NCBI RefSeq assembly: GCF_026626745.1
Contig: NZ_JAPNJW010000001.1
Span: forward strand, 1,766,001-1,830,000
Length of the DNA stretch: 64,000 nt
Reading direction: 5' to 3'
Origin: Nannocystis sp. RBIL2
GTDB lineage: Bacteria; Myxococcota_A; Polyangia; Nannocystales; Nannocystaceae
Below the pieces are notes generated by a model. The model saw nothing but the letters and a program-made list of their open reading frames with translations. It searched no databases and was not told the DNA's origin. Position numbers and translations under genes: made by a program. This document shows positions 1 to 9,148 of the stretch, piece by piece; within the stretch, counting starts at the first letter, position 1; each line of letters opens with the position of its first letter.

Positions 1-840
1 CGTGGCGTGGTACCAGTACAGGCCGTAGTGCGAGGCGAAGGGATCGGCGTCGCCGATGGCGAAGGCGGGTTGCAGCGTGCGGTCGATCCATTCGCGGCCG
101 ATCACGCGCGTGTCGCCGTTTTTGCCGCCGTCCAGCAGCAGACGGCCGATACGCAGCAGGTCGTCCACGGCGAGCGAGAGATTGCCCTGGCCCTTCACGT
201 TTCCGGCCGCGTCGCGTGCCCACTGCCAGCGCGTGATGCCGAGCGGTGCGAACAGGGTGTCGCGTGCGAAGGCTTCGAGGTCCTGTCCGCAGGCCTGCTG
301 CACGACGAGGCCGGCCACGTAGGCGGCCAGCGAGTTGTAGCGGTAGTGCAGGCCCGGCGCCGTGGCCCGCGGCACCGTCCAGGCGAAGGCCACCGGATCG
401 GGCGCGGCATCCATGCGATCCTCGCTGCCGGGCGAGGCGGGATCCTCGTCGAAGGCGTCGACCCCGCTGCGCATGTCGAGCAGATCGCGCAGCGGCACAT
501 CGGCGAAGGCGCTGCCGCGCGAGGCCGGGAGGTAGCGCTGCACGGGATCGGCGAGATCGCGCAGCATGCCGCGATCGAAGGCCGCGCCGGCCAGCAGCGA
601 GGTGATGCTCTTGCCGGCGGAGCGCACGTCGTGCAGCTCGTCGGCACGCGCGCCGTTGTAAGTGCGCAGCGCGACGCGTCGCCCGCCGCGGTGCACGCTG
701 ACGGCGCGCAGGTCGGCATGTTCGTCGTGGTCGAAGCCGGCGAGCACGTCGTCGAACCGGTCGGCGGCGCGCGACGACGTCGCTAGCGCCGGGGTGCAGG
801 CGAGCAGGGGCATGACGCGGAGCAGGTCGCGGCGGTGCAT
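1..840 (-). CDS. Serine hydrolase, beta-lactamase fold (3' end outside window)
   Basis: A penicillin-binding/class C beta-lactamase-fold hydrolase, probably an esterase, amidase or D-aminopeptidase-like enzyme. The N-terminus (MHRRDLLRVMPLLACTPALA) is a signal sequence with Arg-Arg and a possible lipobox ending in Cys15. The catalytic SxxK motif appears as SAGKSIT near residue 75, and a YNS tyrosine motif follows near residue 168 in a region rich in small and Tyr residues. The frame is open to the window edge, so the last part with the KTG-like box is missing. An ATG two codons upstream (846) is an alternative start. Substrate cannot be told from sequence. Confidence 0.85.
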   Translation of the reverse strand, partial: MHRRDLLRVMPLLACTPALATSSRAADRFDDVLAGFDHDEHADLRAVSVHRGGRRVALRTYNGARADELHDVRSAGKSITSLLAGAAFDRGMLRDLADPVQRYLPASRGSAFADVPLRDLLDMRSGVDAFDEDPASPGSEDRMDAAPDPVAFAWTVPRATAPGLHYRYNSLAAYVAGLVVQQACGQDLEAFARDTLFAPLGITRWQWARDAAGNVKGQGNLSLAVDDLLRIGRLLLDGGKNGDTRVIGREWIDRTLQPAFAIGDADPFASHYGLYWYHAT

Positions 841-972
841 GGGCATCGGTGTCGAGGGTCCTGCCCCTTGGTTGCACCCGCAAGCGGCGCCGGTGCGGGC
901 GTGCTCACCTGCGAAGCAGGGACCGGGCGTCAGGTGCAGCACGGTGGCCTCCGGTACGAGACGTATGCGACC

Positions 973-1803
973 TCATTCGTCGCGCGAGCGCGGCATCAGC
1001 GAGACGACGAATGCATCGAGCTCCTCGATCGTGTAGTCCGCGGCGGGCGGCAGGCGGTTGGTGAAGCGGAGCTCGACGGCCTCGAAGGTCAGACCGGGCT
1101 TGACGAGCTGCGGCGAGCCGTCCGCTTCGGTCCCTCGCAGCAGCGCAGCCAGGCGATGGCGACTCTCCGCGGCGAGCGGCTCGAAGGGGTCCGTCGCCAG
1201 ACGCTCGTACGTCTGCTGCTTCTGCGCCAACGCGTCATCCCCCGGCCCGCAGGGGTAGGGCTCGATGGCCGCGAGCGCGGACCAGCGGATCAGACGGTGC
1301 GGCGCCTCCGTCAGGCGACGGATGTAGGACCACTCGGGTCCCGGCAGCAGCCAGTGGAGTTCGAAGAAGATCCGCGGGAGCAGCAGCGGATCGCGGTCCA
1401 AGAACTGCTCGAACGCGTCCCGCAAGAGCTGCGCCTGATCGTCGAAGCTGAGCTTGCCGATCGTGTACACGACGCCGGCCCGGACCGAGTACGCCGTCGC
1501 TTGCAAGCCGCGCTGCAACGAGGGGAACAGCAGCGCGGGCATCTCGGCGCGCACCCGCGAGGTCAGGTCCGGATCGACGATGCCGCGCATGCCGAGGTCA
1601 CGCGCGAGCGTCAGGGCGTTGTGAGCCGGGCCGGGCGCCCCGTCCACGACCAGCTCCGAGATGCCGCGAAGCACCTGCGGCACACCGTGTCCCTCGACGA
1701 GCTGCTCGATCCACGCCCGATCTTCGAGGTGATCGATGTATCGCGCGATCGCTTCGATGGCGGCAGGCATGGGCGCGGACAACCCCTTATACCACCGGTT
1801 CAT
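973..1803 (-). CDS. Hypothetical HEAT-like helical protein
   Basis: A 276-residue soluble, helical protein with no signal peptide or membrane segment. Several stretches have the helix-pair look of HEAT/armadillo-like repeats, for example around residues 95-135 and 150-190, but I do not recognise a named family. An internal Met at residue 12 is an alternative start. It stands alone, downstream of the LysR-type regulator on the same strand with a 59-base gap. Function unknown; a protein-protein scaffold role is only a guess from the repeat-like composition. Confidence 0.7.
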   Translation of the reverse strand: MNRWYKGLSAPMPAAIEAIARYIDHLEDRAWIEQLVEGHGVPQVLRGISELVVDGAPGPAHNALTLARDLGMRGIVDPDLTSRVRAEMPALLFPSLQRGLQATAYSVRAGVVYTIGKLSFDDQAQLLRDAFEQFLDRDPLLLPRIFFELHWLLPGPEWSYIRRLTEAPHRLIRWSALAAIEPYPCGPGDDALAQKQQTYERLATDPFEPLAAESRHRLAALLRGTEADGSPQLVKPGLTFEAVELRFTNRLPPAADYTIEELDAFVVSLMPRSRDE

Positions 1804-1862
1804 CGCCGCCGTCCGCGGCTCGTCGACGGCTCACCAACGGGTGGATGCACGAAGCCGCGAAA

Positions 1863-2744
1863 CTAGGCGAGCGAGCGCGCGGCCGCGGCGACGACGGCCG
1901 CGGCCACCCGGGCGAGCAGCGGCGACTCCAGCCGCCACTGCTGCCAGTAGAGCGGCACCGTGATGGACTGCGCGGGCTGCAAGCGGACGAGCCTGCCCGC
2001 GGCGAGGTGCGCCTTGACTTGCAACGGCGGGAGCATCACCCAGCCGAAGCCGAGCGCCGCAGCTTCGGCGAAATCCGTCGACGAGGGGACGAAGTGCCGC
2101 GGCGGGTCGAGCGGACGGCGCGTGAGCCGTCGGAGGACGCGCGACTGCAGCTTGTCGCGCCGGTCGAAATCGACGAGCGGCGCCGTGGCGAGCGCGTCCG
2201 CTGTGAAGCCCTGCGGGAACCAGCGGTCCCGAAAGGCGGGAGCGGCCATCGCCACGTACTCCATGCCGCCGAGGCGGCTCACCACACACCCTGGCACGGG
2301 ATCCGCGGACGAGGTGACGGCAGCCATCACGCTCCCGTCCTCCAACAGCGTGACAGTGTGGTCCTGATCCTCGCGGAAGAGCTCGAAGCGCACGCCCTCC
2401 GCTGCGAGCGGGGCGAGAGCGGGCAGGAACCAGGTAGCGAGCGAGTCCGCGTTGACCGCCAGCGCGACCGAAGGCGTCTCCCCGATCTCCAGCCCGAGCG
2501 CGGCGCAGGCATCGGCCTGGAGGCGCTCGATCTGGCGTGCGAGGCGGAGCAGGACCTCGCCGGACGCGGTGGGCCGGACGGGCTTCGTCCGCTCGAGGAC
2601 GACGCGGCCGAGCTGCTGCTCCAGCGCCTTGATCCGCTGGCTGACAGCAGACGGCGTGACTCGAAGGCGCTGCGCGGCCGCGTCGAACGTCCCGGCGTCG
2701 ACGACCGTGGCAAGGGTGACGAGGAGCTCGCTGGCGATGTCCAT
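1863..2744 (-). CDS. argP: LysR-family regulator, ArgP/LysG type
   Basis: A 293-residue LysR-type transcription factor. Residues 1-60 hold the winged helix-turn-helix (AAAQRLRVTPSAVSQRIKAL), followed by a linker helix and the periplasmic-binding-like effector domain. The C-terminal stretch with LYWQQWRLESPLL is typical of the ArgP/IciA/LysG branch, which senses basic amino acids. It is divergent from a LysE/ArgO-type exporter 71 bases away, the classic arrangement in which ArgP/LysG activates the exporter when lysine or arginine accumulates. The symbol is by family and context; the exact effector is not visible. Confidence 0.85.
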   Translation of the reverse strand: MDIASELLVTLATVVDAGTFDAAAQRLRVTPSAVSQRIKALEQQLGRVVLERTKPVRPTASGEVLLRLARQIERLQADACAALGLEIGETPSVALAVNADSLATWFLPALAPLAAEGVRFELFREDQDHTVTLLEDGSVMAAVTSSADPVPGCVVSRLGGMEYVAMAAPAFRDRWFPQGFTADALATAPLVDFDRRDKLQSRVLRRLTRRPLDPPRHFVPSSTDFAEAAALGFGWVMLPPLQVKAHLAAGRLVRLQPAQSITVPLYWQQWRLESPLLARVAAAVVAAAARSLA

Positions 2745-2815
2745 CGTGAACTATTCTAATGATACTGAAAAATTATGAACTGGATTGCCGAGTGAGCGGC
2801 GGCTAGCGTCCAGCC
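2745..2815. promoter_or_regulatory. Divergent argP-argO control region
   Basis: A 71-base intergenic region between the divergent regulator and exporter. It contains an unusually AT-rich core (about 2752-2779) in a very GC-rich sequence, as expected for overlapping promoters and a LysR-type binding site. I could not define a clear perfect inverted repeat. Confidence 0.5.
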
Positions 2816-3445
2816 ATGGCCTCCATGTTCGCCCCCACGCTGTCCGGCTTCGGCCTCGGCCTCTCGCTGATCGTCGCCATCGGCGCGCAGAACGTCTTCG
2901 TGCTCCGCCAGGGCGTCCGGCGCGAGCACCTCGCCGCAGTCGTCGCCATCTGCGCGCTCTCCGACATCGCGCTCATCGCCGCCGGGATCGCCGGGATCGG
3001 CGCGGCCCTGGAGCGGATGCCGTGGCTGCTCGACGTGGCTCGCTGGGCCGGCGCAGCCTTCCTCGCCGGCTATGGCGGCCTCGCGGCGCGACGCGCCGTG
3101 CGCCCCGGCGGGAGCGGTCTGACCGCCGGCAACGACCCCGGCCGGGCGACGACACCGGCGGCAGCCATCGCCACCTGTCTCGCGCTCACCTGGCTGAATC
3201 CCCACGTCTACCTCGACACGGTGTTCCTGCTCGGCTCGGTGGCCAACACACACGGCGACGGCCGCTGGGCTTTCGGCCTCGGAGCGGCGGTCGCCAGCGT
3301 GGTCTGGTTTACCGCGCTCGGCTTCGGGGCGCGGCTGCTCGGTCGCTGGCTCTCGACGCCACGTGCATGGCGAATCCTCGACGGCGTGATCGCCGTGCTC
3401 ATGCTCGTGTTGGCCGCCTTACTCCTGGCGCCCACCCTGGGCTAG
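2816..3445 (+). CDS. argO: LysE/ArgO-family amino acid exporter
   Basis: A 209-residue inner-membrane protein with about six hydrophobic segments. It carries the family signature GAQNVFVLRQG near residues 23-33 and the TWLNPHVYLDTV motif near residues 125-136, both typical of LysE/ArgO exporters of lysine and arginine. It is divergent from an ArgP/LysG-type regulator, so export is probably induced by excess basic amino acid. The 3' end overlaps the convergent esterase gene by four bases. Whether it moves Arg, Lys or an analogue is unproven. Confidence 0.87.
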   Translation: MASMFAPTLSGFGLGLSLIVAIGAQNVFVLRQGVRREHLAAVVAICALSDIALIAAGIAGIGAALERMPWLLDVARWAGAAFLAGYGGLAARRAVRPGGSGLTAGNDPGRATTPAAAIATCLALTWLNPHVYLDTVFLLGSVANTHGDGRWAFGLGAAVASVVWFTALGFGARLLGRWLSTPRAWRILDGVIAVLMLVLAALLLAPTLG

Positions 3446-4362
3446 CTCGGCGTCTTGGCTTCGCCGCATCCGCCATCTGTCGGCATGACCTCGTCGTCGG
3501 GCCCTCGACCGGTGCCCCACAACATCCGAAGTCCCCGGCTCAGGACCATGGGCATGACGGAGGTGTGCCCCTCCCCGGGGAAGACATCGCTACCGACTCG
3601 GAAGCTCGGGTAGCGCCGAAGCGCGAACAGTCCCGCGAATCGTGCCAAGCCGCTCACGATCCCGCCGGACTCCATGAAGGCGCTCTGCATCTCCTCGACT
3701 CCTGCCGCCATGTACAGGGTCGCGTCGAGATCGCGGTGGGTCGCCGCATAGCGCTCCTCCATCCGGAACAGCTCCCCATCGCTCACCGACGTGGCCGGAC
3801 TGCCACAGATGTACTTCCGGAACGGCGACGCATCCGACAGGAGCGAGTACAGGACGAAGGCCCCGCCGGCAGAGTGACCGAAGAGTCCCGACTGTTGCAT
3901 GTCGAGCCGGTACTCGCCCGCGAGCGTCGGCAACAGCTCGTCGGCCAGGAACCGCAGCAACTTCGGAGCTCCCCCCACCTCTTGCGGATCGAGCCCCACC
4001 GTCTCCATCCTTTCCTTCAAGAGCTGGATGAGCGGGTTGTCGAACGCATACCGGCCAGGGGGCGAGAACTCGTAATGACGCCGGCGGACGAACTCGTGGA
4101 ACCCCTCGGCCGCCGGGCATGCCACCCCGACGACGATCAGCTCCTCCACTTCGCCCGCGATGGCGAAATTCCGCGCGATTTGAACCGCGAGCTCGAACAG
4201 CTGGTTGCCATCGACGACGACGAGCACCGGATAGCTGCGCCCGGTCGCCGCGTAGGACGCCGGCAATGCGACCGAGACGTCGTAGCGCGCGCCCATCAGG
4301 GCGGAGTCGAACGAAAAGGCGTACGCCTGGGCAATCGTATAAGGACGTGTTTCGCTCTTCAT
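3442..4362 (-). CDS. Alpha/beta hydrolase, esterase D/IroE-like
   Basis: A 306-residue putative esterase of the PF00756 type (esterase D, siderophore esterase IroE/Fes-like). The N-terminal half begins with the typical YDVSVALP strand. The nucleophile elbow is GHSAGG at 162-167 (Ser164), and a C-terminal GEGHTS supplies the likely catalytic His. No signal peptide is seen, so it is probably cytoplasmic. The frame stays open upstream to 4800, but that part is Arg/Ser-rich and looks non-coding, so I start at the ATG just before the conserved region; no good Shine-Dalgarno supports it. Substrate unknown. Confidence 0.78.
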   Translation of the reverse strand: MKSETRPYTIAQAYAFSFDSALMGARYDVSVALPASYAATGRSYPVLVVVDGNQLFELAVQIARNFAIAGEVEELIVVGVACPAAEGFHEFVRRRHYEFSPPGRYAFDNPLIQLLKERMETVGLDPQEVGGAPKLLRFLADELLPTLAGEYRLDMQQSGLFGHSAGGAFVLYSLLSDASPFRKYICGSPATSVSDGELFRMEERYAATHRDLDATLYMAAGVEEMQSAFMESGGIVSGLARFAGLFALRRYPSFRVGSDVFPGEGHTSVMPMVLSRGLRMLWGTGRGPDDEVMPTDGGCGEAKTPS

Positions 4363-4707
4363 CGGGGGGAGCTGGAGGAAGCGGAGAGTCGCATGTTTTC
4401 GAGCGACGAAGGCGCTCGCGCGCAACCTGGCCGCCGCGGAGCAGCGGGTGCTCGCCCCCATCTCGCCCGACCTCGATCGCAGCGCGTCACTCGCGCTGTT
4501 CGCCAGTCGCATGCGTGGTTCTCCCCGAGACTGCGCCTGCCCGGGGCGCCGCCTCTCCGCAAAAAACATCGCCGCGAAGAAAAGTACGTGCGGGGTGAAT
4601 TGATTCGGCTCGGGTCCCGATTCTCGAAGTGCCGATGGGCCACGGCGCGCTGGGGGGCTGCTCCCCGGCGCGACGAGTCGCATCGGCGACGCTGAACCCG
4701 AAAGAGC
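4363..4707. other. Intergenic, no gene seen
   Basis: The 345 bases between the divergent esterase and lipoprotein genes contain only low-complexity Arg/Ser-rich open frames. The middle (about 4555-4625) is relatively AT-rich and may hold promoters for both genes. No hairpin or repeat of note. Confidence 0.4.
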
Positions 4708-5649
4708 ATGAGTAACATGACCCGATCGATTCATTCCTTCCTCCTCCTCGCCCTCCTCGCCCCGCTGGCGTGCGACGACGACACCTCTCTCGAGGCGCAC
4801 TCCGTCGACGCCGACGATCCGGCCGCCTCGGTCGACGCCGCGCAGCCCCTGGGCGTCCGGTCACGTGCTTTCGAGATCCACGAGGACGGCAGGGCGCGCG
4901 AGGACCAGATCGTCGCAGTGGTCGAGGCCGACGCCGAGACCACCATCTACTTCAGCCGCGGCGACGCCGACGTCGACGGGCACTTCCCCGTCGACGTGAC
5001 GATCCTCGGCCGGGACGGCGGCTTCGATTACGGCGGTCTCATCACCTCCCAGCAGGCCACGCCGCTCGAGCTGTACCTCGCGGTCGCCACCGACGACGCG
5101 CCGGTCCCCGAGGCCCTGCAGCTCGCCCACGACTGGCAGATCGCCGCCGAAGGTCGCCCGGTCCTCGCGCCCCGGCCCCTCGCGGTCCCCGGCTCCGACC
5201 CGCTGGCGGCCTTCGAGGACATCCTCCACACGGATCAGAGCGACTTCACGTGCCTGTCGTGGGCTAACTTCCAGAGCTACATGGGCTCCCGCTTCGCCGG
5301 CGCGCCCGGTCGAGTGGAGGAGCTCGGCTCGGCGACCGGCTCGGCGACGATCTACAATCCGCACCCCAGTTATTGGTATCAGGACAGCCACGTCGACATG
5401 GTCGCGTGCAACTACGAGTCCAGCAGCAGCCCCGGCTACAACGACGTGATCCACGCCGAGCTCTGCCACGTGCGCGGCTTCGGCGGCGCGCTCACGACCA
5501 ACTGCGGCCAGTCCGATCTCGACGACGGTTACTACCTGCGCCGGATCTACGGGCCGATCTACGAGTACCGCCAATACAAGATCAACGTCGACCCGGTGAG
5601 CGCCGCATCGCTGCAGAGCTACAGCGGCATCGTCAAGCGCGACGCTTGA
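4708..5649 (+). CDS. Putative lipoprotein, unknown function
   Basis: A 313-residue exported protein. Residues 1-22 form a lipoprotein signal (hydrophobic LLLALLAPLAC with Cys22 followed by Asp-Asp). The mature part is acidic with a Tyr-rich C-terminal domain (residues 180-300) containing several Cys (CLSW, ACNYES, ELCHVRG, TNCGQ) that may form disulfides outside the cytoplasm. I do not recognise the family. An alternative start is the Met at residue 4. It stands alone, 169 bases before the large kinase gene. Confidence 0.75.
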   Translation: MSNMTRSIHSFLLLALLAPLACDDDTSLEAHSVDADDPAASVDAAQPLGVRSRAFEIHEDGRAREDQIVAVVEADAETTIYFSRGDADVDGHFPVDVTILGRDGGFDYGGLITSQQATPLELYLAVATDDAPVPEALQLAHDWQIAAEGRPVLAPRPLAVPGSDPLAAFEDILHTDQSDFTCLSWANFQSYMGSRFAGAPGRVEELGSATGSATIYNPHPSYWYQDSHVDMVACNYESSSSPGYNDVIHAELCHVRGFGGALTTNCGQSDLDDGYYLRRIYGPIYEYRQYKINVDPVSAASLQSYSGIVKRDA

Positions 5650-5818
5650 GCGGTGAGCGGGCCGCAGCTTGCGAACCCGCGCGCGGCAGCGAACCTCCAG
5701 GTCGCCGCGCGTCTCGGGCACGTGATCGTCGGCGGGGCGGGCCCCGGCGCCAAAACGTCAGGGGTTTCGCCGTCGCCGCGGTTGCGCGCGGGTCGGTCCC
5801 GGCGCTACACCGATATGC

Positions 5819-8800
5819 GTGGGGAGCGGGGTAAAGCCGGGCGACACGTCGAGGCCCGGGCCTGACGACCAGGCGGTCGACGACCTCAGGCCCGAGCCGC
5901 GACCCCGCAGCAGCGACTCGCGAGCGAGCGAGACGCCTGACGAGCGCGGGTGGGAGCTGCGAAGCACTCTCGAGCGGCCCGCCGGACCCGCGCCCGACAT
6001 CGCCACGGACAGCACCCTGGTGCGTCCGCTGGGACCGCGGCCGGAGCCCGAACTCGGCGGCCCGCACCTGCGAGCGCTCATCCTCTCGAATCTGTTCGCG
6101 CGCGAGGCGAGCCCGCCTCAGATCGGTCGCTTCACGCTCCTCCGCCTGCTGGGCGAGGGGGGCATGGGAGTGGTCTACACCGCGTACGACGAGGATCTCG
6201 ATCGCAAGGTGGCGATCAAGCTGCTGCGTGGCGACGCGACCTCGCGGCCGGACGTGTTCCGCGCCCGCATGCTGCGCGAAGCGAGGCTGATGGCCCAGCT
6301 GTCGCACACCAACGTGGTCACGGTCCACGAGGTCGGCGAGCACGAAGGTCGGGTCTTCATCGCCATGGAGTTCGTGCGCGGGGAGCGGCTCGACGTCTGG
6401 ACGGCGAGCCATCGCGGACGCGGGAGAGACAGTGATTGGCGCGCAGTGCTGGCGCTGTTCGCCCAGGCGGGCGCCGGCCTGGTCGCGGCCCACCAGGCCG
6501 GGCTGATCCACCGCGACTTCAAGCCGCAGAACGTGATCGTCCGCAGCGACGGCGTGGTCAAGGTCCTCGACTTCGGCCTCGCCTGCGCGGCGCCCCAGGA
6601 CGGTCCGTCTCTGGTGGCCGCAGACGCGAGCGAGCGGCCGAAGGCGCTGTCCGGAGAGGCGCTGACCCAGACCGGCACGGTGATGGGCACGCCGGCGTAC
6701 ATGGCCCCGGAGCAGCATTTGGGGCAGGCGGCGGACGAGCGCAGCGACCAGTTCAGCTTTTGCGTCGCGCTGTACGAGGCGCTCTACGGCCATCATCCGT
6801 TCGCCGGCTCGACCCTCGCGGCGCTCCAGGCCGCGGTGCTCGGCGGACGGATCCGCGACGCGCCGCCGGGGTCGCCCGTGCCGCTGCGGATCCGTCGCCT
6901 GCTCGTCCGCGGCCTGGCGGTCCGCCCGGAGGCGCGTCACCCCTCGCTCGCGGGGCTGCTGGCGGCGCTCGTGGACGATCCGGTGGCCGTCCGACGCCGC
7001 CGGCTGACGGTCGGCGGGCTCGTGCTGAGCGCGTCGATCGGGAGCTACGTCCTGGCGAGCCGCGGCGCGGAGGCAGAGCCGCCGTGCGCCACGGTCGCCG
7101 ACGAGCTCGCGGACGTGTGGAACCCGGAGCGGCGGAGCGCCGTCGCAGCGGCGATCGAGGCGACCGGGCTGCCCTTCGCCGAGGCCACCTGGCAGCGCCT
7201 CGCGCCGGCGATCGATGCCTATGCCAAGGACTGGACCGCCATGCGCGCCGAGTCCTGCCTCGCCCACGTCGACGCGCTCGAGTCCGATCGCCATTACGAC
7301 CTGCGGACCGCCTGTCTGGTCCGTCGACGCGCCGCCCTCGACACCCTGGTCTCGGCGCTCACGACGGCGACGGCCGGCGACGTCGAGAACATGGCCCAGG
7401 CGGTGTCGGCCTTGCCGCCGCTCGCCCCCTGCCGGGACACGGAGGCGCTCGTCGCCGCCCTGCCGCCCCCGGAGGACCCGAACGTCGCCCGCGCGGTCGA
7501 GACCCACCGGGGCACCCTCGCCCAGGCCGACGCGTACGAGGCGCTCGGGCGGTACGAGGAGGCGCGCGCCCTGGTCACGCCGGTGCTCGACTCGCAAGAG
7601 GTGCAGGCGTACGCGCCGCTGGAGGCCGAGGCGTGGTTGTCCCTCGGCACCGTCGAACTGACTGCGCTGCGCTACGGAGCCGCGGTGGAGGCGCTGACGA
7701 AGGCGCTGGAGACCGCCCTGCGCGCCGGCCACCTGCTCGTCGCGGCGGAGGCGTTCGCCCGCAGGATCTTCGTCCAGGGCCAGACCGGCCGGGGGAAGGA
7801 GGCCATCCAGGACGTGCCGCTGGCGCGGGCCCTGGTCGATTGGTCGCGGGACGATCAGCTGCGCTGGTTGCTGCTCAACAACACCGGCATGACCTACTAC
7901 GCCCTCGCCCGCTTCGCCGAGGCGCACGAACACACCCGCGCGGCGCTGGCGGTGAAGGAGAAGCTCGGCGCTCTCGACTTCGAGTACTCGGTGACGCTCG
8001 GCAACCTGGGATTGGTGGCGCTCGGGCTCGGCGATCTGCGCGCGGCGCGAGAGTATCTGGTCCGCGCGCTCGAGAGCGACGAGGGCGCGCTCGGGGCCAG
8101 CCATCCCCGGGTGGCGCTCGCCAGGTTCGGCCTCGCCGTGGTTGAACTCTACGCCGGCCGCTACGACACGGCCCTGCCCGGCATGCAGGCCGCGGTCGCG
8201 GCGTTGGTGCGCGCCCACGGTCCATCCGCCGAAGTGCTGCTCAACTGCTACGTGCAGCTCGCGGACCTGAGCAATCGCCGCGGCGCATTCGCAGAAGCCC
8301 TCGAATATGCGGACCGGGCGGCCGCCGTCGGGTCCGCGCACTCTTTGGAAGACGACCCACTCCTCGTGGCGCTGTTCGCCCACCGCGCCGTGGCCCTCGC
8401 CGGATTGGAGCGCCACGACGAGGCCATGGCAGAGCTGCGCGCGGGTCTGGCGGTCGCGGAGGCGGGGCCGAGCCCGGCGCTCGCCGCCGCCACCATCCTC
8501 GACGCCAAGGGGCGGCTGTTGCTCGCGCACGGCGACGCGAGCGAGGCGCTCGCCACGTTCCGGCGCGTACGCGCCCTCCACGAGGAGGCGCCCGGCTCGG
8601 CGCCGTACCTGCTCGCGGTCGACGACATCCGGATCGCCGCCTCCCTGCGCGCCGTGGGCGACCTCGACGCCGCCGTCGCGCTGGCTTCGCAGGGTCTGGC
8701 CCAGCTGCTCGACACCCCCGCGCGGCACTACCTCCTCCTGCTCGCGGAGATCCGGCTCGAGGTCGGCGATATCCTGCTCGACGCCGGTCGACTCGCCGCC

Positions 8801-9061
8801 GCGCGTGAACAGTACGAGACCGCCCGGCGCGACGTGGCGGACAACGCCGAGCCGCACAACCCCTTGCTGGCGCGGCTCGAGTTCGCCCTGGCCCGCGCCC
8901 TGGCGAACGGCCCCGCGGACGAGAGAGCGCGCGCGGAGTCGCTCGCGCGCGGCGCCCTCGCGTCCCTGCGCCGCTGCGCGCCCGGCTGCAAAACCGAGGC
9001 AGCGGCCGTGCAGCGCTTTTTGGCCCGCGAATTGGAGAATTCGTCACGACGGCCCAATTGA
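5819..9061 (+). CDS. Ser/Thr protein kinase with TPR-rich C-terminal half
   Basis: A 1080-residue membrane kinase of the PknB/Hanks type. Residues 1-100 are a Pro/Arg/acidic linker. The kinase domain runs from about 103 to 375: glycine loop GEGGMG 112-117, VAIK Lys134, HRDFKPQN 231-238, DFG 251-253, APE 297-299. All catalytic residues are present, so it should be active. One membrane segment (LTVGGLVLSASIGSYVLA) lies near residue 397, followed by about 680 residues of TPR-like helical repeats, presumably sensory or scaffold. Start is GTG; the long basic leader makes the exact start uncertain. A paralogue of the same design lies at 12897. Confidence 0.92.
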   Translation: MGSGVKPGDTSRPGPDDQAVDDLRPEPRPRSSDSRASETPDERGWELRSTLERPAGPAPDIATDSTLVRPLGPRPEPELGGPHLRALILSNLFAREASPPQIGRFTLLRLLGEGGMGVVYTAYDEDLDRKVAIKLLRGDATSRPDVFRARMLREARLMAQLSHTNVVTVHEVGEHEGRVFIAMEFVRGERLDVWTASHRGRGRDSDWRAVLALFAQAGAGLVAAHQAGLIHRDFKPQNVIVRSDGVVKVLDFGLACAAPQDGPSLVAADASERPKALSGEALTQTGTVMGTPAYMAPEQHLGQAADERSDQFSFCVALYEALYGHHPFAGSTLAALQAAVLGGRIRDAPPGSPVPLRIRRLLVRGLAVRPEARHPSLAGLLAALVDDPVAVRRRRLTVGGLVLSASIGSYVLASRGAEAEPPCATVADELADVWNPERRSAVAAAIEATGLPFAEATWQRLAPAIDAYAKDWTAMRAESCLAHVDALESDRHYDLRTACLVRRRAALDTLVSALTTATAGDVENMAQAVSALPPLAPCRDTEALVAALPPPEDPNVARAVETHRGTLAQADAYEALGRYEEARALVTPVLDSQEVQAYAPLEAEAWLSLGTVELTALRYGAAVEALTKALETALRAGHLLVAAEAFARRIFVQGQTGRGKEAIQDVPLARALVDWSRDDQLRWLLLNNTGMTYYALARFAEAHEHTRAALAVKEKLGALDFEYSVTLGNLGLVALGLGDLRAAREYLVRALESDEGALGASHPRVALARFGLAVVELYAGRYDTALPGMQAAVAALVRAHGPSAEVLLNCYVQLADLSNRRGAFAEALEYADRAAAVGSAHSLEDDPLLVALFAHRAVALAGLERHDEAMAELRAGLAVAEAGPSPALAAATILDAKGRLLLAHGDASEALATFRRVRALHEEAPGSAPYLLAVDDIRIAASLRAVGDLDAAVALASQGLAQLLDTPARHYLLLLAEIRLEVGDILLDAGRLAAAREQYETARRDVADNAEPHNPLLARLEFALARALANGPADERARAESLARGALASLRRCAPGCKTEAAAVQRFLARELENSSRRPN

Positions 9062-9148
9062 AGCCCGCCGGCCTCCGATATCCAGCGCGAGGACCCGCGC
9101 GGGGAGCCGTGCCCCGGGCGCCCCCGCACTCTTGGGAGAACTACACTC

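Noticed and set aside
2785..4695. A 636-codon plus-strand frame crossing LysE and the esterase
   Set aside because: It overlaps two well-supported genes in other frames and is Arg-rich.
5633..8857. A 1074-codon antisense frame opposite the first kinase
   Set aside because: It mirrors the third-position GC bias of the kinase gene, is Arg/Gly-rich and has no domain.
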